From contig NZ_CP077091.1 of the NCBI RefSeq assembly GCF_014268595.2, positions 5,376,001 through 5,440,000 on the forward strand: DNA of 64,000 bases, in the 5' to 3' direction. Position numbers and translations under genes: made by a program. The notes under the pieces are model-generated. The model searched no databases and had not been told where the DNA came from. It saw only the letters and a program-made list of their open reading frames with translations. How positions within the stretch are numbered: the first letter of the stretch is position 1; the number at the start of each line of letters is the position of its first letter. Positions 33,192 through 45,096 of this stretch are shown here, piece by piece. The DNA is from Pseudomonas hamedanensis. GTDB lineage: Bacteria > Pseudomonadota > Gammaproteobacteria > Pseudomonadales > Pseudomonadaceae.

Positions 33192-34634
33192 TCAGGCGAC
33201 CCGGTAGCCCGGCCGGACAATCTTCATGCTCAGCACGCAGGTCAGGGCAAACGGAACCAGCATGGCGATCAGCATCCCGATGACAAACATCGGAATGAAC
33301 TGCGGGATGATCGAGATAAATCCGGGCAGGCCGCCGACGCCGATGGCCGAGGCCTGGATCTTGTTCAGCGACAGGAACATGCAGCCCAGCGCCGAGCCGG
33401 CCAGCGCGGCGTAGAACGGAAACTTGTAGCGCAGATTGACGCCGAACATCGCCGGCTCGGTAATGCCGAAATAGGCGGAAATCGCCGAGGTCGACGCCAT
33501 GCTTTTATCCCGCGCGTTGCGCGTCATCCAGAACACCGCCAGCGCGGCACTGCCCTGCGCGAGGTTGGACATGACGATCATCGGCCAGATGAAGGTTCCA
33601 CCCTGGGTCGAGATCAGTTGCAGATCGACCGCGAGGAACATGTGGTGCATGCCGGTGATCACCAGTGGCGCATACAGCAGGCCGAAAATCGCCCCGCCTA
33701 CCAGTGGTGCCAGATCGAACAGCATCACCAGCCCTTCAGTGATGAAGATACCGATATGCCGGGTTACCGGGCCGATGATCGCCAGCGCCAGCACGCCGGT
33801 AACAACGATGGTAGTGATCGGCACCACCAGCAATTGCACCGCATTGGGCACTCGCGCCCGCAGCCATTTTTCGATCACGCTCATCACGTAGGCCGCCAGC
33901 AGGATCGGCAGAATCTGCCCCTGATAACCGACCTTTTCCACCTGGAACAGGCCGAGGATGTCGAAGTACGGCAGTTGCTGCCCGTCGAGACCGGCGACAG
34001 CCTTGCCGTAGTTCCAGGCGTTGAGCAAGTCCGGGTGCACCAGCATCAGGCCGAGGACGATGCCGAGGATTTCGCTGCCGCCGAAACGCTTGGCCGCCGA
34101 CCAGCCCACCAGCGCCGGCAGAAACACGAACGAGGTGTTGGCCATCAGATTGATCAGGCTCCACAGCCCGTCGAGATTCGGGTAGGCATCGAGCAGGGTT
34201 TGCCCCTCGATGAACATGCCCTTGGCGCCGAGCAGGTTGTTGATGCCCATCAACAGGCCGGCGATGATCAGCGCCGGCAGGATCGGCATGAACACGTCGG
34301 AGAACACCCGCACCAGACGCTGCATGGCGTTTATCTTCTCGGCGCTTTTCTGTTTAACGTCCGCAATGGTCGAAGCGGCCAGACCGGTCTGGTTACGCAA
34401 TTCGGCGTAGACCTTTTCGACTTCCCCCGGCCCGATCACCACCTGATACAGCCCGCCGGTGAAGAACGAGCCCTTGACCAGATCAATCACGTTGAGCGCG
34501 GCAGCGTCGACCAACGCGGGGTTCTTCAGCGCCAGGCGCAACCGCGTCACGCAATGCGCAGCCTGTTCGAGGTTGTCGCTGCCACCGAGGCTTTTCAGCA
34601 GCTCCCGGGCAATGTTGGGGTAATCGTGGCTCAT
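33192..34634 (-). CDS. treP: Trehalose-specific PTS permease, EIIBC
   Basis: A 480-residue membrane protein. The N-terminal EIIB domain (residues 1-85) has the phosphorylated cysteine in Q-A-A-H-C-V-T-R-L-R. The EIIC domain (about 110-480) holds roughly ten membrane segments, with V-G-G-A-I-F-G-L-L-Y-A-P-L-V-I-T-G-M-H-H and F-G-I-T-E-P-A-M-F-G-V-N-L typical of sucrose/trehalose EIIC. It imports trehalose while phosphorylating it. There is no EIIA domain; that function is supplied by the EIIA-HPr-EI fusion in the operon. ATG 34634 is chosen for the domain start. It is the first gene of the operon, controlled from 34684-34730. Confidence 0.93.
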   Translation of the reverse strand: MSHDYPNIARELLKSLGGSDNLEQAAHCVTRLRLALKNPALVDAAALNVIDLVKGSFFTGGLYQVVIGPGEVEKVYAELRNQTGLAASTIADVKQKSAEKINAMQRLVRVFSDVFMPILPALIIAGLLMGINNLLGAKGMFIEGQTLLDAYPNLDGLWSLINLMANTSFVFLPALVGWSAAKRFGGSEILGIVLGLMLVHPDLLNAWNYGKAVAGLDGQQLPYFDILGLFQVEKVGYQGQILPILLAAYVMSVIEKWLRARVPNAVQLLVVPITTIVVTGVLALAIIGPVTRHIGIFITEGLVMLFDLAPLVGGAIFGLLYAPLVITGMHHMFLAVDLQLISTQGGTFIWPMIVMSNLAQGSAALAVFWMTRNARDKSMASTSAISAYFGITEPAMFGVNLRYKFPFYAALAGSALGCMFLSLNKIQASAIGVGGLPGFISIIPQFIPMFVIGMLIAMLVPFALTCVLSMKIVRPGYRVA

Positions 34635-34683
34635 GCTCGTTCTTCCGTCGTGGATTGTTGTTATAGGCAGCACGCAGAAGCGA

Positions 34684-34712
34684 AAAATACTCGTCTGTAC
34701 GAGTTTATGCAA
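34684..34712 (-). promoter_or_regulatory. Sigma70-type promoter of the tre operon
   Basis: On the minus strand TTGCAT (34712-34707) and TATTTT (34689-34684) are 17 bp apart, 50 bp before the treP start. One operator palindrome (34689-34704) lies almost wholly in the spacer and the second (34715-34730) just upstream, so a repressor would block polymerase. Confidence 0.6.
34689..34704. promoter_or_regulatory. TreR operator 1
   Basis: ACTCGTCTGTACGAGT: 6-bp inverted arms ACTCGT/ACGAGT with a 4-base centre. Typical size and symmetry for a GntR/HutC-type repressor; it occupies the promoter spacer. Confidence 0.7.
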
Positions 34713-34714
34713 CA

Positions 34715-34730
34715 ACTCGTCTGTACGAGT
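34715..34730. promoter_or_regulatory. TreR operator 2
   Basis: A second, identical copy of ACTCGTCTGTACGAGT, centred 26 bp from the first (about 2.5 helical turns), on the treR side of the treP promoter. Confidence 0.7.
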
Positions 34731-34869
34731 TTGTGTTTGCCGATAAACGTCGGATCAGCGACGATTTTTCCTACTTTGACCTAAGATGTTTTCCGTCATT
34801 CACATGGACAAACCCCTACCCTGCCCTTAAGGTTCGACGTTTGAGTAGTGCCAGCAAAGAGTCCACCCA

Positions 34870-35574
34870 ATGAGCAAATACAACCAGATCTACAGCGATT
34901 TGCTTGCCAGCATCACCACTGAACGTCTGGAGCGCGGCGCACGGCTGCCTTCGGAAACCGAACTGATGGGCACTTATCAGGCCAGCCGTGGCACCGTGCG
35001 CAAAGCCATCGAGTTGCTGCAGGAACGCGGTTTCGCCCAGAAAATTCACGGCAAAGGCGCGTTCGTGCTGTCGACCCATCCGATCGAATTCCAGCTCGGC
35101 GGCATCGTCAGCTTCCAGGAGACCTACCCGCGCCTGGGCAACGATGTCAGCACCGAAGTGGTCGAGATGTGCCAGGTTCCGCTGGACGGTGCGCTGCTCG
35201 AACACATCCATGCCGAACCCGGCAGCCCGATCACCCGAATCAAGCGCGTGCGGCGCATCGATGGCAAACGGGTCATCCTCGACATCAATCACTTCGTCAG
35301 CGCCGTGATTCCCGACCTGACTGCAGACATCGCCGCACACTCGATCTACGCGCACATCGAACAAACCCTGCAACTGCAGATCGCCTACGCCCAGCGCACC
35401 ATCGAAGCGGTGCCGTGCAGCAAGGACGACCAGCAGCATCTGGACCTCGACGGGCAGAGCCATGTCATCGTGGTCAGCAACCAGACCTTCCTGCAGGACG
35501 GCCGGCAATTCGAGTACACCGAATCGCGGCATACGCTGGATAAATTTTATTTTTCTGATGTGGCGCGGCGCTGA
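34870..35574 (+). CDS. treR: Trehalose operon repressor, GntR/UTRA family
   Basis: A 234-residue regulator. The N-terminal winged helix (Y-S-D-L-L-A-S-I, L-P-S-E-T-E-L-M-G-T-Y-Q-A-S-R-G-T-V-R-K-A-I) is the GntR signature. The C-terminal UTRA effector domain starts near residue 90 and contains R-I-K-R-V-R-R-I-D-G-K-R-V-I-L-D-I-N. It is divergent from treP, with two identical palindromes in the gap. By family knowledge it represses the operon and is released by trehalose 6-phosphate. The start at 34870 gives the normal M-S-K-Y-N-Q-I-Y N-terminus. Confidence 0.92.
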   Translation: MSKYNQIYSDLLASITTERLERGARLPSETELMGTYQASRGTVRKAIELLQERGFAQKIHGKGAFVLSTHPIEFQLGGIVSFQETYPRLGNDVSTEVVEMCQVPLDGALLEHIHAEPGSPITRIKRVRRIDGKRVILDINHFVSAVIPDLTADIAAHSIYAHIEQTLQLQIAYAQRTIEAVPCSKDDQQHLDLDGQSHVIVVSNQTFLQDGRQFEYTESRHTLDKFYFSDVARR

Positions 35575-35674
35575 CCCCCGCACATTTCGACCGGCCATCT
35601 GCGGTACATAGTTAATGCACCCTCGGTGGGTGAATCGGACATGCTCAGGCTTCATTTCTCAAGGATGGAGAAGC

Positions 35675-38600
35675 ATGAACATCACCACACCGCGCCCCTT
35701 GCCCAACGCAACCGACAAAGCCGCCCTCGAGGCAATTGCTGCTTCGCTCGTGCAGGCCTGCCCCGGTCTGCACGATGCAGCGCAGCAAGTCGCCCGCCAG
35801 TTACTGCAAGACCAAGGCTTGCCCGAGCACGACCCGGACCGTGTTTACTTCCACCGTTTCAAGACAGCCCAAAGCAGCACCCGGTCGTTTACCGGCTGGG
35901 AACACAGCCTTGAAAAGCCCTACGAATCGACGACTCTCACGCAACTGGTGATTCATCGCTTTCGTGCCACCGACCAGGACAACGCCGACCTCCTGGACTT
36001 GTATGGCGGCTTCTACAGCGAAGGGCCGGACGCCGAAAACTTCAGTGAGCGCAACGAGGTGCGCCTGCATGGCAGTGAAGTATTAAAGGCGTTCTGGAGC
36101 CTCGATTTCAGCGCTCATTACCGCGATGAACTGAGTTCTTTCTGGGACAGCCACGCCGATAACTTCCGCACCTTGGCCAAGTGCAACTTCCTCATCCAGG
36201 CAGTACAGGCGCTGGAACGTGAATACATTAGCCACAGCGACTTTCAATGGCTGACCGGTTCTGTGATCGGCGAGCTAAGCTGGCCCGTCACCCTGAACAT
36301 GTTGCAGACCGCCCACACGACAAAAGGCGACGTCCGTGCCTTCGATGTTGACGGCTCTGTGGCAACTCAATTGCTACGCATCGTCGCCCCCGACGGCCGG
36401 CAGATCCTGTATGTGCCAGGCGACACCGAAGCGTTCGTCGTCAAGGCGACGCCTTCAGCGTTGCACTGGTGGGTGCTCGAACAGATGAACGACGCAACCC
36501 GCCGAGCGTCCTTCCTGAACCATTTCTCCCTCGCCGATCGTCAACAACTGACCGAGAACCTGACCGATCTGATGAATCGGCTGGTCAGCACCTGGGGGCG
36601 TGCCGATCATCATCTGATCAATCGGAAAAACCTTGTGCTTGCCGGCGATGCATTCACCTGGCTGCGCGATAACACCCGCCTCGCGATGTTCGCTGAAGCC
36701 GACCTGACCCTGACGTCCAACGCCGATCTGCGCAAGAAACTCTGGATCGGTTACCTGAGCGCAGGCCTCAAGGTTTTTGGCCCGATGGCAGTCGTCGGCT
36801 GGCCGGTGGCGCTGCCGGTGATTGGCGCTACGGTTGCCAGCATGGGCCTGAATATCGACCAGGCGGAAAATGGCAAGAGCAAGGCGGAGCGCAAGTCCGG
36901 CGTGCTGGGCGCAGTGGTAAGTGGTATCAACCTGTTGTTCAACCTTCCGTTGCTCGCAGGAACCGGCCCGATGCTGGAGGTGGGAGCGCAGGTTGAAGCG
37001 GCCGAAGCCGCGGAAATGGCCGAGATGAGCAACGCGCTGAATACGTCCGGCACCACGGTTGAGCAGGCACAAATCCGCGCGCCGGAAGACCTCGAAACAC
37101 CCCTGCCGATCGTCGAACAAACCTCGCCCGCACCGGCAGCGAGCGGCACACTGGTGCCGGTGCCCGAACGCTATCAATGCAACGAGCTGCTTGATGGCAC
37201 GGCGCCCGGTGAAGAAGCCGGAAAATTCGCCGGCATCTACCGTCTCGACAGCGATCCGCCCTATGCCATCCTGATGAATGACACACCGTACTACGTGCGC
37301 TGGTTCGCCGATTCAAGCGGTGCAGGCGACTGGGCTATTGTCGACCCGGCAAGGCCCAACCAACTCGTTCACGCATTGCCGGTTCGCCTTAATGGCGAAG
37401 GTTTGTGGGAGCGCATGCCTGCCCTGGGCCTCAAGGGCGGCGGTCAATGCGTCGGCAAGCAGTGCGCGCCAGACATCGAACTCGACACCCTCGAGCTCGT
37501 CCCGCCTGAAGTCGAAGCCCCTGCGGTGGAGTTGCCGCAATCTTCGCAACTACGGCCCCCACGGGTCGTGCGGTCTTCCTACGACATCGACCCGACGGTG
37601 CGCCGATCACTCAAAGCCTGGGCGATGAATCTGGAGCAAACCCATGTTGTCATGCAGCCCGACGGCGCTGGCGGTATCGAGATTGAAGATCCGTTCGAGG
37701 CGTATGCGGCCGATAAACGCCAGTTACTGCAATCCTCGGCCATAAAATTTTTCCAGAACATGCCCAGAACGATCGAACCGGAGCGCCCGGCGCTACCGGA
37801 TGTCAGCCGGTTGATGCCAAATGCCGAGCTTATCGATCAGGTCTATGAGGCCGCCTCAGGGCTGGTGATCGGGCAAACCCCCGATCGCATCGCCAGCCTG
37901 CGCTGGCTGATGGAAAGCATGCCGTCACTCGCGCGGCACGCAAAAACCCTTTACATGCGCGGCTTGCTCAGCGACTTCGCGCAGGTGGAACTGAATCGCT
38001 ATTTCACCAGTGGCGAAATGTCCGAAAACCTTGAGGAATACCTGAGCAGCCTGGGCAGCGACCCTGAAGGACGTTTTACGCCATTGGAGCTGGTCAGAAC
38101 CGCCAAGGCGAACGGGATCAGGGTGCAGGCCATCGATTGCGCAGCCAGTTACAAAATGAAGACACCCCTGCCCCCGACCGATGAGCAAATCATCGGCACC
38201 TACCTGGCCAGCGACATCATGACCGGCGACGCCCTGCTCAATGCGCCGCAAAAATGGATCGTATTGACCGATGCACAAAACACCAATGCGTTCCGAGGTA
38301 TGCCGGGACTCAGCGAAATCAAACGAGGGATCGGCCTGCGAATCGAGGAAGTGGGGCTTGGTGAAGATCTGGGTATCGAGGCCGACCCGGGCACCGAAGT
38401 ACCTCAAGGCACCTCTACCGGTGGCACAGTCCGCCAGGGCGGTCCGGACCTGCTACGTGCCGATTTGCGTCTGCGGGTACCAGCACAGCCGGTAAACTGG
38501 ACCGAGCAGTCGCTGGAAAACCTGCTGCACCGACGCGGCATGTACATGTTTAAGAAAACCGGCGACAGCTATACCCTCGTGCACCGCAGCAAGCAGGGCA

Positions 38601-38761
38601 TGATTCAGCGCACGCCGGTGACGCAATTGAGCGGCGGCCGAGTGTCTCTCCACCGACCGTCCTGGCCACGGGTGAACAACATCGTCTTTAGCAGCCTGAA
38701 GGATTTGTCTAACCGTTTGTCCGAGACCGGGCTGACGCTGCAGAGCCGCCTTCCTGACTGA
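35675..38761 (+). CDS. Dermonecrotic/membrane-targeted-effector type toxin
   Basis: A 1028-residue protein of the large DUF6543-type toxins found in Pseudomonas. The N-terminal 350 residues are the helical domain of that family. Two hydrophobic stretches follow (about 365-395 and 408-430) that could insert in a membrane. A linker with a close cysteine pair (G-Q-C-V-G-K-Q-C) comes next, then a Tiki/ChaN-like C-terminal domain (about 715-890), and a basic tail. No signal peptide is present. In relatives I remember the C-terminal domain with G-E-S-H, L-E-H-L and a second G-x-S-H; here the matching places read G-Q-T-P, M-R-G-L and D-A-Q-N. ATG 35675 has AAGGATGGAG upstream. A guaA terminator follows its stop. 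Target and secretion route are unknown. Confidence 0.75.
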   Translation: MNITTPRPLPNATDKAALEAIAASLVQACPGLHDAAQQVARQLLQDQGLPEHDPDRVYFHRFKTAQSSTRSFTGWEHSLEKPYESTTLTQLVIHRFRATDQDNADLLDLYGGFYSEGPDAENFSERNEVRLHGSEVLKAFWSLDFSAHYRDELSSFWDSHADNFRTLAKCNFLIQAVQALEREYISHSDFQWLTGSVIGELSWPVTLNMLQTAHTTKGDVRAFDVDGSVATQLLRIVAPDGRQILYVPGDTEAFVVKATPSALHWWVLEQMNDATRRASFLNHFSLADRQQLTENLTDLMNRLVSTWGRADHHLINRKNLVLAGDAFTWLRDNTRLAMFAEADLTLTSNADLRKKLWIGYLSAGLKVFGPMAVVGWPVALPVIGATVASMGLNIDQAENGKSKAERKSGVLGAVVSGINLLFNLPLLAGTGPMLEVGAQVEAAEAAEMAEMSNALNTSGTTVEQAQIRAPEDLETPLPIVEQTSPAPAASGTLVPVPERYQCNELLDGTAPGEEAGKFAGIYRLDSDPPYAILMNDTPYYVRWFADSSGAGDWAIVDPARPNQLVHALPVRLNGEGLWERMPALGLKGGGQCVGKQCAPDIELDTLELVPPEVEAPAVELPQSSQLRPPRVVRSSYDIDPTVRRSLKAWAMNLEQTHVVMQPDGAGGIEIEDPFEAYAADKRQLLQSSAIKFFQNMPRTIEPERPALPDVSRLMPNAELIDQVYEAASGLVIGQTPDRIASLRWLMESMPSLARHAKTLYMRGLLSDFAQVELNRYFTSGEMSENLEEYLSSLGSDPEGRFTPLELVRTAKANGIRVQAIDCAASYKMKTPLPPTDEQIIGTYLASDIMTGDALLNAPQKWIVLTDAQNTNAFRGMPGLSEIKRGIGLRIEEVGLGEDLGIEADPGTEVPQGTSTGGTVRQGGPDLLRADLRLRVPAQPVNWTEQSLENLLHRRGMYMFKKTGDSYTLVHRSKQGMIQRTPVTQLSGGRVSLHRPSWPRVNNIVFSSLKDLSNRLSETGLTLQSRLPD

Positions 38762-38774
38762 GCCAAATCACAAT

Positions 38775-38812
38775 AAAAAAGGCCGCGTGAAACAGAGTTT
38801 CACGCGGCCATT
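38775..38812 (-). terminator. Intrinsic terminator of guaBA (shared with toxin gene)
   Basis: GGCCGCGTGAAAC (38781-38793) and GTTTCACGCGGCC (38797-38809) form a 13-bp perfect stem with a 3-base loop, followed on the minus strand by TTTTTT. It is a strong terminator for guaA and may also stop the convergent toxin transcript, though without a T-run on that strand. Confidence 0.93.
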
Positions 38813-38849
38813 GTCTGCCTGCACTCACGCCATCAGGGCATGTGCAGGA

Positions 38850-40427
<1,578 letters not shown>

Positions 40428-40507
40428 GACTCATTCTCATGTAGTGAATCAGAAACAACTCGGGGCTGAATGAACAGCCCCGGTGATTAAACGTTTTGCT
40501 GGAAGCC

Positions 40508-42055
<1,548 letters not shown>

Positions 42056-42082
42056 TTAATTGATGTACGGAAAAGCCCGGCC

Positions 42083-42631
42083 CTACAGCTCCACCTTGAC
42101 CCACGAGACAGGTTGATCGAGCCAGTCGGCGAACTCGTCGATAAAGCTCTGCTTGAACCCCGCCTCCAGCCAATTGTTGAAGATAAAGCCGAGGTTGGAA
42201 AACGCGCATTCCTGCAAGAACAGGAAACCGTTGATGTCGTCTTCATGCCCGCATTCCGGGCAGGTGAAATTGTCGGTGCGACCCGGCATCCACTCTTCGA
42301 GACTTTCAAACAAGGCTTCGCCGACTTCACGACGACACTCGGCGCAACCCGCCTCTTCGAGAAAACCCTTCGCCGGGGTATAGATGCAGCGCTTGGTGAC
42401 AATCTCCAGGCCATTGATCGGCTCGCCGAACGGCAGCGCTTCAGGATGCAGGACCACGGCACGGGCGCCATCGGCGATCGCATGGGCCATGCGGTTGCCG
42501 GTGCGACCGCAGGTGGTCAGTTGCTCTTCGATGATGTTCTTGCGCACCAGCCAGCGCACGATCGCCCGCGCCCGGGGTTCGTGGACCGGCAGGGTGGAGA
42601 TTTTCGGGACGATGATGCTTTGCGAGTTCAT
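42083..42631 (-). CDS. Uncharacterised protein with two CxxC pairs
   Basis: A 182-residue soluble protein, conserved next to guaB in pseudomonads and sometimes labelled 'sugar ABC transporter ATPase', although no Walker motif is visible. C-A-E-C (about residue 95) and C-P-E-C-G-H (about 124) form a likely zinc ribbon. The rest is helical with acidic and aromatic residues (F-L-F-L-Q-E-C-A-F-S-N-L-G-F-I-F). The start M-N-S-Q-S-I-I-V at 42631 avoids reading through a REP. I do not assign a function, and the transporter label looks wrong. Confidence 0.75.
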   Translation of the reverse strand: MNSQSIIVPKISTLPVHEPRARAIVRWLVRKNIIEEQLTTCGRTGNRMAHAIADGARAVVLHPEALPFGEPINGLEIVTKRCIYTPAKGFLEEAGCAECRREVGEALFESLEEWMPGRTDNFTCPECGHEDDINGFLFLQECAFSNLGFIFNNWLEAGFKQSFIDEFADWLDQPVSWVKVEL

Positions 42632-42658
42632 GGAAAGTCCTGCGGTATGGCTTCTGAC

Positions 42659-42727
42659 GCCTTCGCGAGCAGGCTCGCTCCCACATTGGAATGCAGTCCC
42701 CTGTGGGAGCGAGCCTGCTCGCGAAGC
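42659..42727. repeat. REP pair
   Basis: CTTCGCGAGCAGGCTCGCTC followed after 15 bp by GGGAGCGAGCCTGCTCGCGA in inverse orientation. It lies between two minus-strand genes. Confidence 0.88.
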
Positions 42728-42767
42728 CGCCTCAAAGGCCGGCAGCTTAATCCCTGTCAAAATCCGG

Positions 42768-43544
42768 TCAAGTGCTGAAGTAGCGCACGATCAACGCAAC
42801 CCCGCTGGCCAGCACCAGCCACGTCACCAGACGCACAAACGCCTCGCGCGACAATTTCATGGTCAGCCGCCGACCAATCCACAAGCCCAGTGCCATGGCC
42901 GGCAACAGACACAGCGCCAACATCAACAAGGGTAGCTCGGCATAGACGCCGGCAATGACGAACAGGCCCAATCGCACCACCGTGCTGCAACTGATCAAGG
43001 CACTTTGCGTGGCCCGCGCCGCTTCCTTCGGCAGACGGCTGTTCAGATAGATCGCATAAAGAAAGCCACCACTGCCAAACAACGCGCCGAACAAACCGCC
43101 CACGGTGCCCATCGGCACTGCCCAAGCCGCCGACAACTGCGCCGGCCGCACTTTGACCCACAGGCTGTAAACCGCATAGGCGCTGATAAACAGCCCCATC
43201 AACAACAGCAGCAGATCGGATTTCAGATTGAGCAGAAAGATCACCCCCAAGGTGCAGCCGACCGCCATGCACGGCAATAGCCTGAGCAATTCGGGCTTGG
43301 CGACGTCTCGCCGTGATGGCAACAGATTGCCGAACGCCGCAACGAAATCCAGCAGTACCAGCAGCGGCACGATTTTCGACAACGGCATGAACAGAATCAA
43401 AATCGGCCCCGCGACGAGCGCCGTGCCGAAACCGGCGATGCCGAAGACGATGTAGGCCATTGCGATAGCCAATCCGACCACTGCCCAGCCGCCGGCCCCC
43501 CACGACCACGCCCCCAACAGCTCCATCACACTCATCGTCCGCAT
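42768..43544 (-). CDS. TauE/SafE-family sulfite/organosulfonate exporter
   Basis: A 258-residue membrane protein with about eight hydrophobic helices. The repeated family motif G-F-G-x-[AG] occurs as I-V-F-G-I-A-G-F-G-T-A-L-V-A-G-P (about residue 35), and its half-repeat as G-G-L-F-G-A-L-F-G-S-G-G-F-L-Y (about 148). Members export sulfite, sulfoacetate or related anions; the substrate here is unknown. The start may be M-R-T-M-S-V (43544) or M-S-V (43535). It stands between REP elements and is divergent from xseA. Confidence 0.85.
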   Translation of the reverse strand: MRTMSVMELLGAWSWGAGGWAVVGLAIAMAYIVFGIAGFGTALVAGPILILFMPLSKIVPLLVLLDFVAAFGNLLPSRRDVAKPELLRLLPCMAVGCTLGVIFLLNLKSDLLLLLMGLFISAYAVYSLWVKVRPAQLSAAWAVPMGTVGGLFGALFGSGGFLYAIYLNSRLPKEAARATQSALISCSTVVRLGLFVIAGVYAELPLLMLALCLLPAMALGLWIGRRLTMKLSREAFVRLVTWLVLASGVALIVRYFST

Positions 43545-43578
43545 CCTTTATAAGACTGGGCTGACTGTAACATCCCCC

Positions 43579-43666
43579 TGTAGGAGTGAGCCTGCTCGCG
43601 ATAGCGGTGGGTCAGACACATCAATGTTTGCTGACCCACCGCTATCGCGAGCAGGCTCACTCCTAC
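43579..43666. repeat. REPIN in the xseA upstream region
   Basis: TGTAGGAGTGAGCCTGCTCG and its inverse around GCGATAGCGGTGGGTCAG / CTGACCCACCGCTATCGC arms, giving a nearly uninterrupted hairpin of about 40 bp per arm. It ends 47 bp before the xseA start. Confidence 0.92.
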
Positions 43667-43713
43667 GGGGGATCGGTGGTGATCCGACGGCAAATGCCTT
43701 TAAACTGCGCCCC

Positions 43714-45093
43714 ATGATTAAAGATCCCTTTGCAAGACTTGGCCTGGACCGTGAAGTCCTGACCGTCAGCCAGCTCAACGGCCGCGCGCGGGTGTTGCTC
43801 GAAGACGTGTTCAGCAACATCTGGGTCGAAGGCGAAATCTCCAACCTCGCCCGCCCGGCGTCCGGCCACATTTACTTCACCCTCAAGGACAGCGGCGCGC
43901 AGGTGCGTTGCGCGCTGTTCCGGCAGAACGCCGCGCGGGTGCGCCAGGCGTTGAAGGACGGTCTGGCGGTCAAGGTGCGCGGCAAGGTTTCGCTGTTCGA
44001 AGGCCGCGGCGACTATCAGCTGATTCTCGACACCGTGGAGCCGGCCGGTGACGGTGCGCTGCGTCTGGCCTTCGATGCGCTGAAGGAAAAGCTCAGTGCC
44101 GAGGGCCTGTTCAGTGCCGAACGCAAAGTGCCGCTGCCGGCCCATCCGCAGCGCATCGGCATCATCAGTTCGCCGACCGGCGCTGTGATTCGCGACATCA
44201 TCAGCGTATTCCGCCGCCGCGCGCCGCAGGTGCAACTGACGTTGATTCCGACCGCCGTGCAGGGCCGCGAGGCCATCGCGCAAATCGTCCGCGCCTTGAA
44301 AATGGCTGACGCCCGCGGCTTCGATGCGTTGATCCTCGCCCGTGGCGGCGGCTCACTGGAAGACCTCTGGTGCTTCAACGAAGAAGCCGTGGCGCGCGCG
44401 ATCGATGCCTGTGTGACGCCGATTGTCAGCGCGGTCGGCCATGAAACCGACGTATCGATCAGCGACTTTGTCGCCGACGTGCGGGCACCGACGCCCTCGG
44501 CGGCGGCCGAATTGCTCGCCCCGGACTCCAGCCATTTGATCCGTCAGGTTGAAAGCCTGCATCGCCGCCTGGTCATGCGCATGCGTGATCGCTTGATGCG
44601 CGATCGCCTGCGTCTGGAAGGCATGGCGCGGCGCCTGCGGCATCCCGGCGAACGTCTGCGCCAGCAAGCGCAACGTCTGGATGATCTGGACATGCGCATG
44701 CGCCGGGCTTTCGAGCGCAGCCTCAACACCCGTCGCGAACGCTTGATCCGTCTGGAAACCCGCCTGGCCGGGCAACACCCGGGGCGGCAACTGGCGATGC
44801 TCCGCCAGCGCCTCGAAAGCCTCGCCGACCGCTTGCCCCGAGCCATGCGCGAAGGTCTGAAAAACCGTCGTCAGCAATTGCACAGCCAGATGCAGACGCT
44901 GCACGTAGTCAGCCCGCTGGCGACTCTCGGTCGTGGTTACAGCATCTTGCTCGACGAGCGCGGCCACGCGATCCGCAACGCTGCCCAGACCCACACCGGC
45001 CAGCGCCTGAAAGCCAAACTGGGCGAAGGCGAACTGCAAGTGCGCGTCGAGGACAATCACCTGACGCCCGTCACCCTCTCTTTACTGGACTGA
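43714..45093 (+). CDS. xseA: Exodeoxyribonuclease VII large subunit
   Basis: A 459-residue protein. The N-terminal OB fold has L-T-V-S-Q-L-N and W-V-E-G-E-I-S-N-L-A-R-P-A-S-G-H-I-Y. The catalytic domain has I-G-I-I-S-S-P-T-G-A-V-I-R-D-I and the highly conserved L-A-R-G-G-G-S-L-E-D-L-W-x-F, then S-A-V-G-H-E-T-D. A long coiled coil (about 280-400) precedes a C-terminal strand region. With XseB it degrades single-stranded DNA. ATG 43714 gives M-I-K-D-P-F; the upstream in-frame ATG lies in a REPIN. Confidence 0.97.
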   Translation: MIKDPFARLGLDREVLTVSQLNGRARVLLEDVFSNIWVEGEISNLARPASGHIYFTLKDSGAQVRCALFRQNAARVRQALKDGLAVKVRGKVSLFEGRGDYQLILDTVEPAGDGALRLAFDALKEKLSAEGLFSAERKVPLPAHPQRIGIISSPTGAVIRDIISVFRRRAPQVQLTLIPTAVQGREAIAQIVRALKMADARGFDALILARGGGSLEDLWCFNEEAVARAIDACVTPIVSAVGHETDVSISDFVADVRAPTPSAAAELLAPDSSHLIRQVESLHRRLVMRMRDRLMRDRLRLEGMARRLRHPGERLRQQAQRLDDLDMRMRRAFERSLNTRRERLIRLETRLAGQHPGRQLAMLRQRLESLADRLPRAMREGLKNRRQQLHSQMQTLHVVSPLATLGRGYSILLDERGHAIRNAAQTHTGQRLKAKLGEGELQVRVEDNHLTPVTLSLLD

Positions 45094-45096
45094 TCC

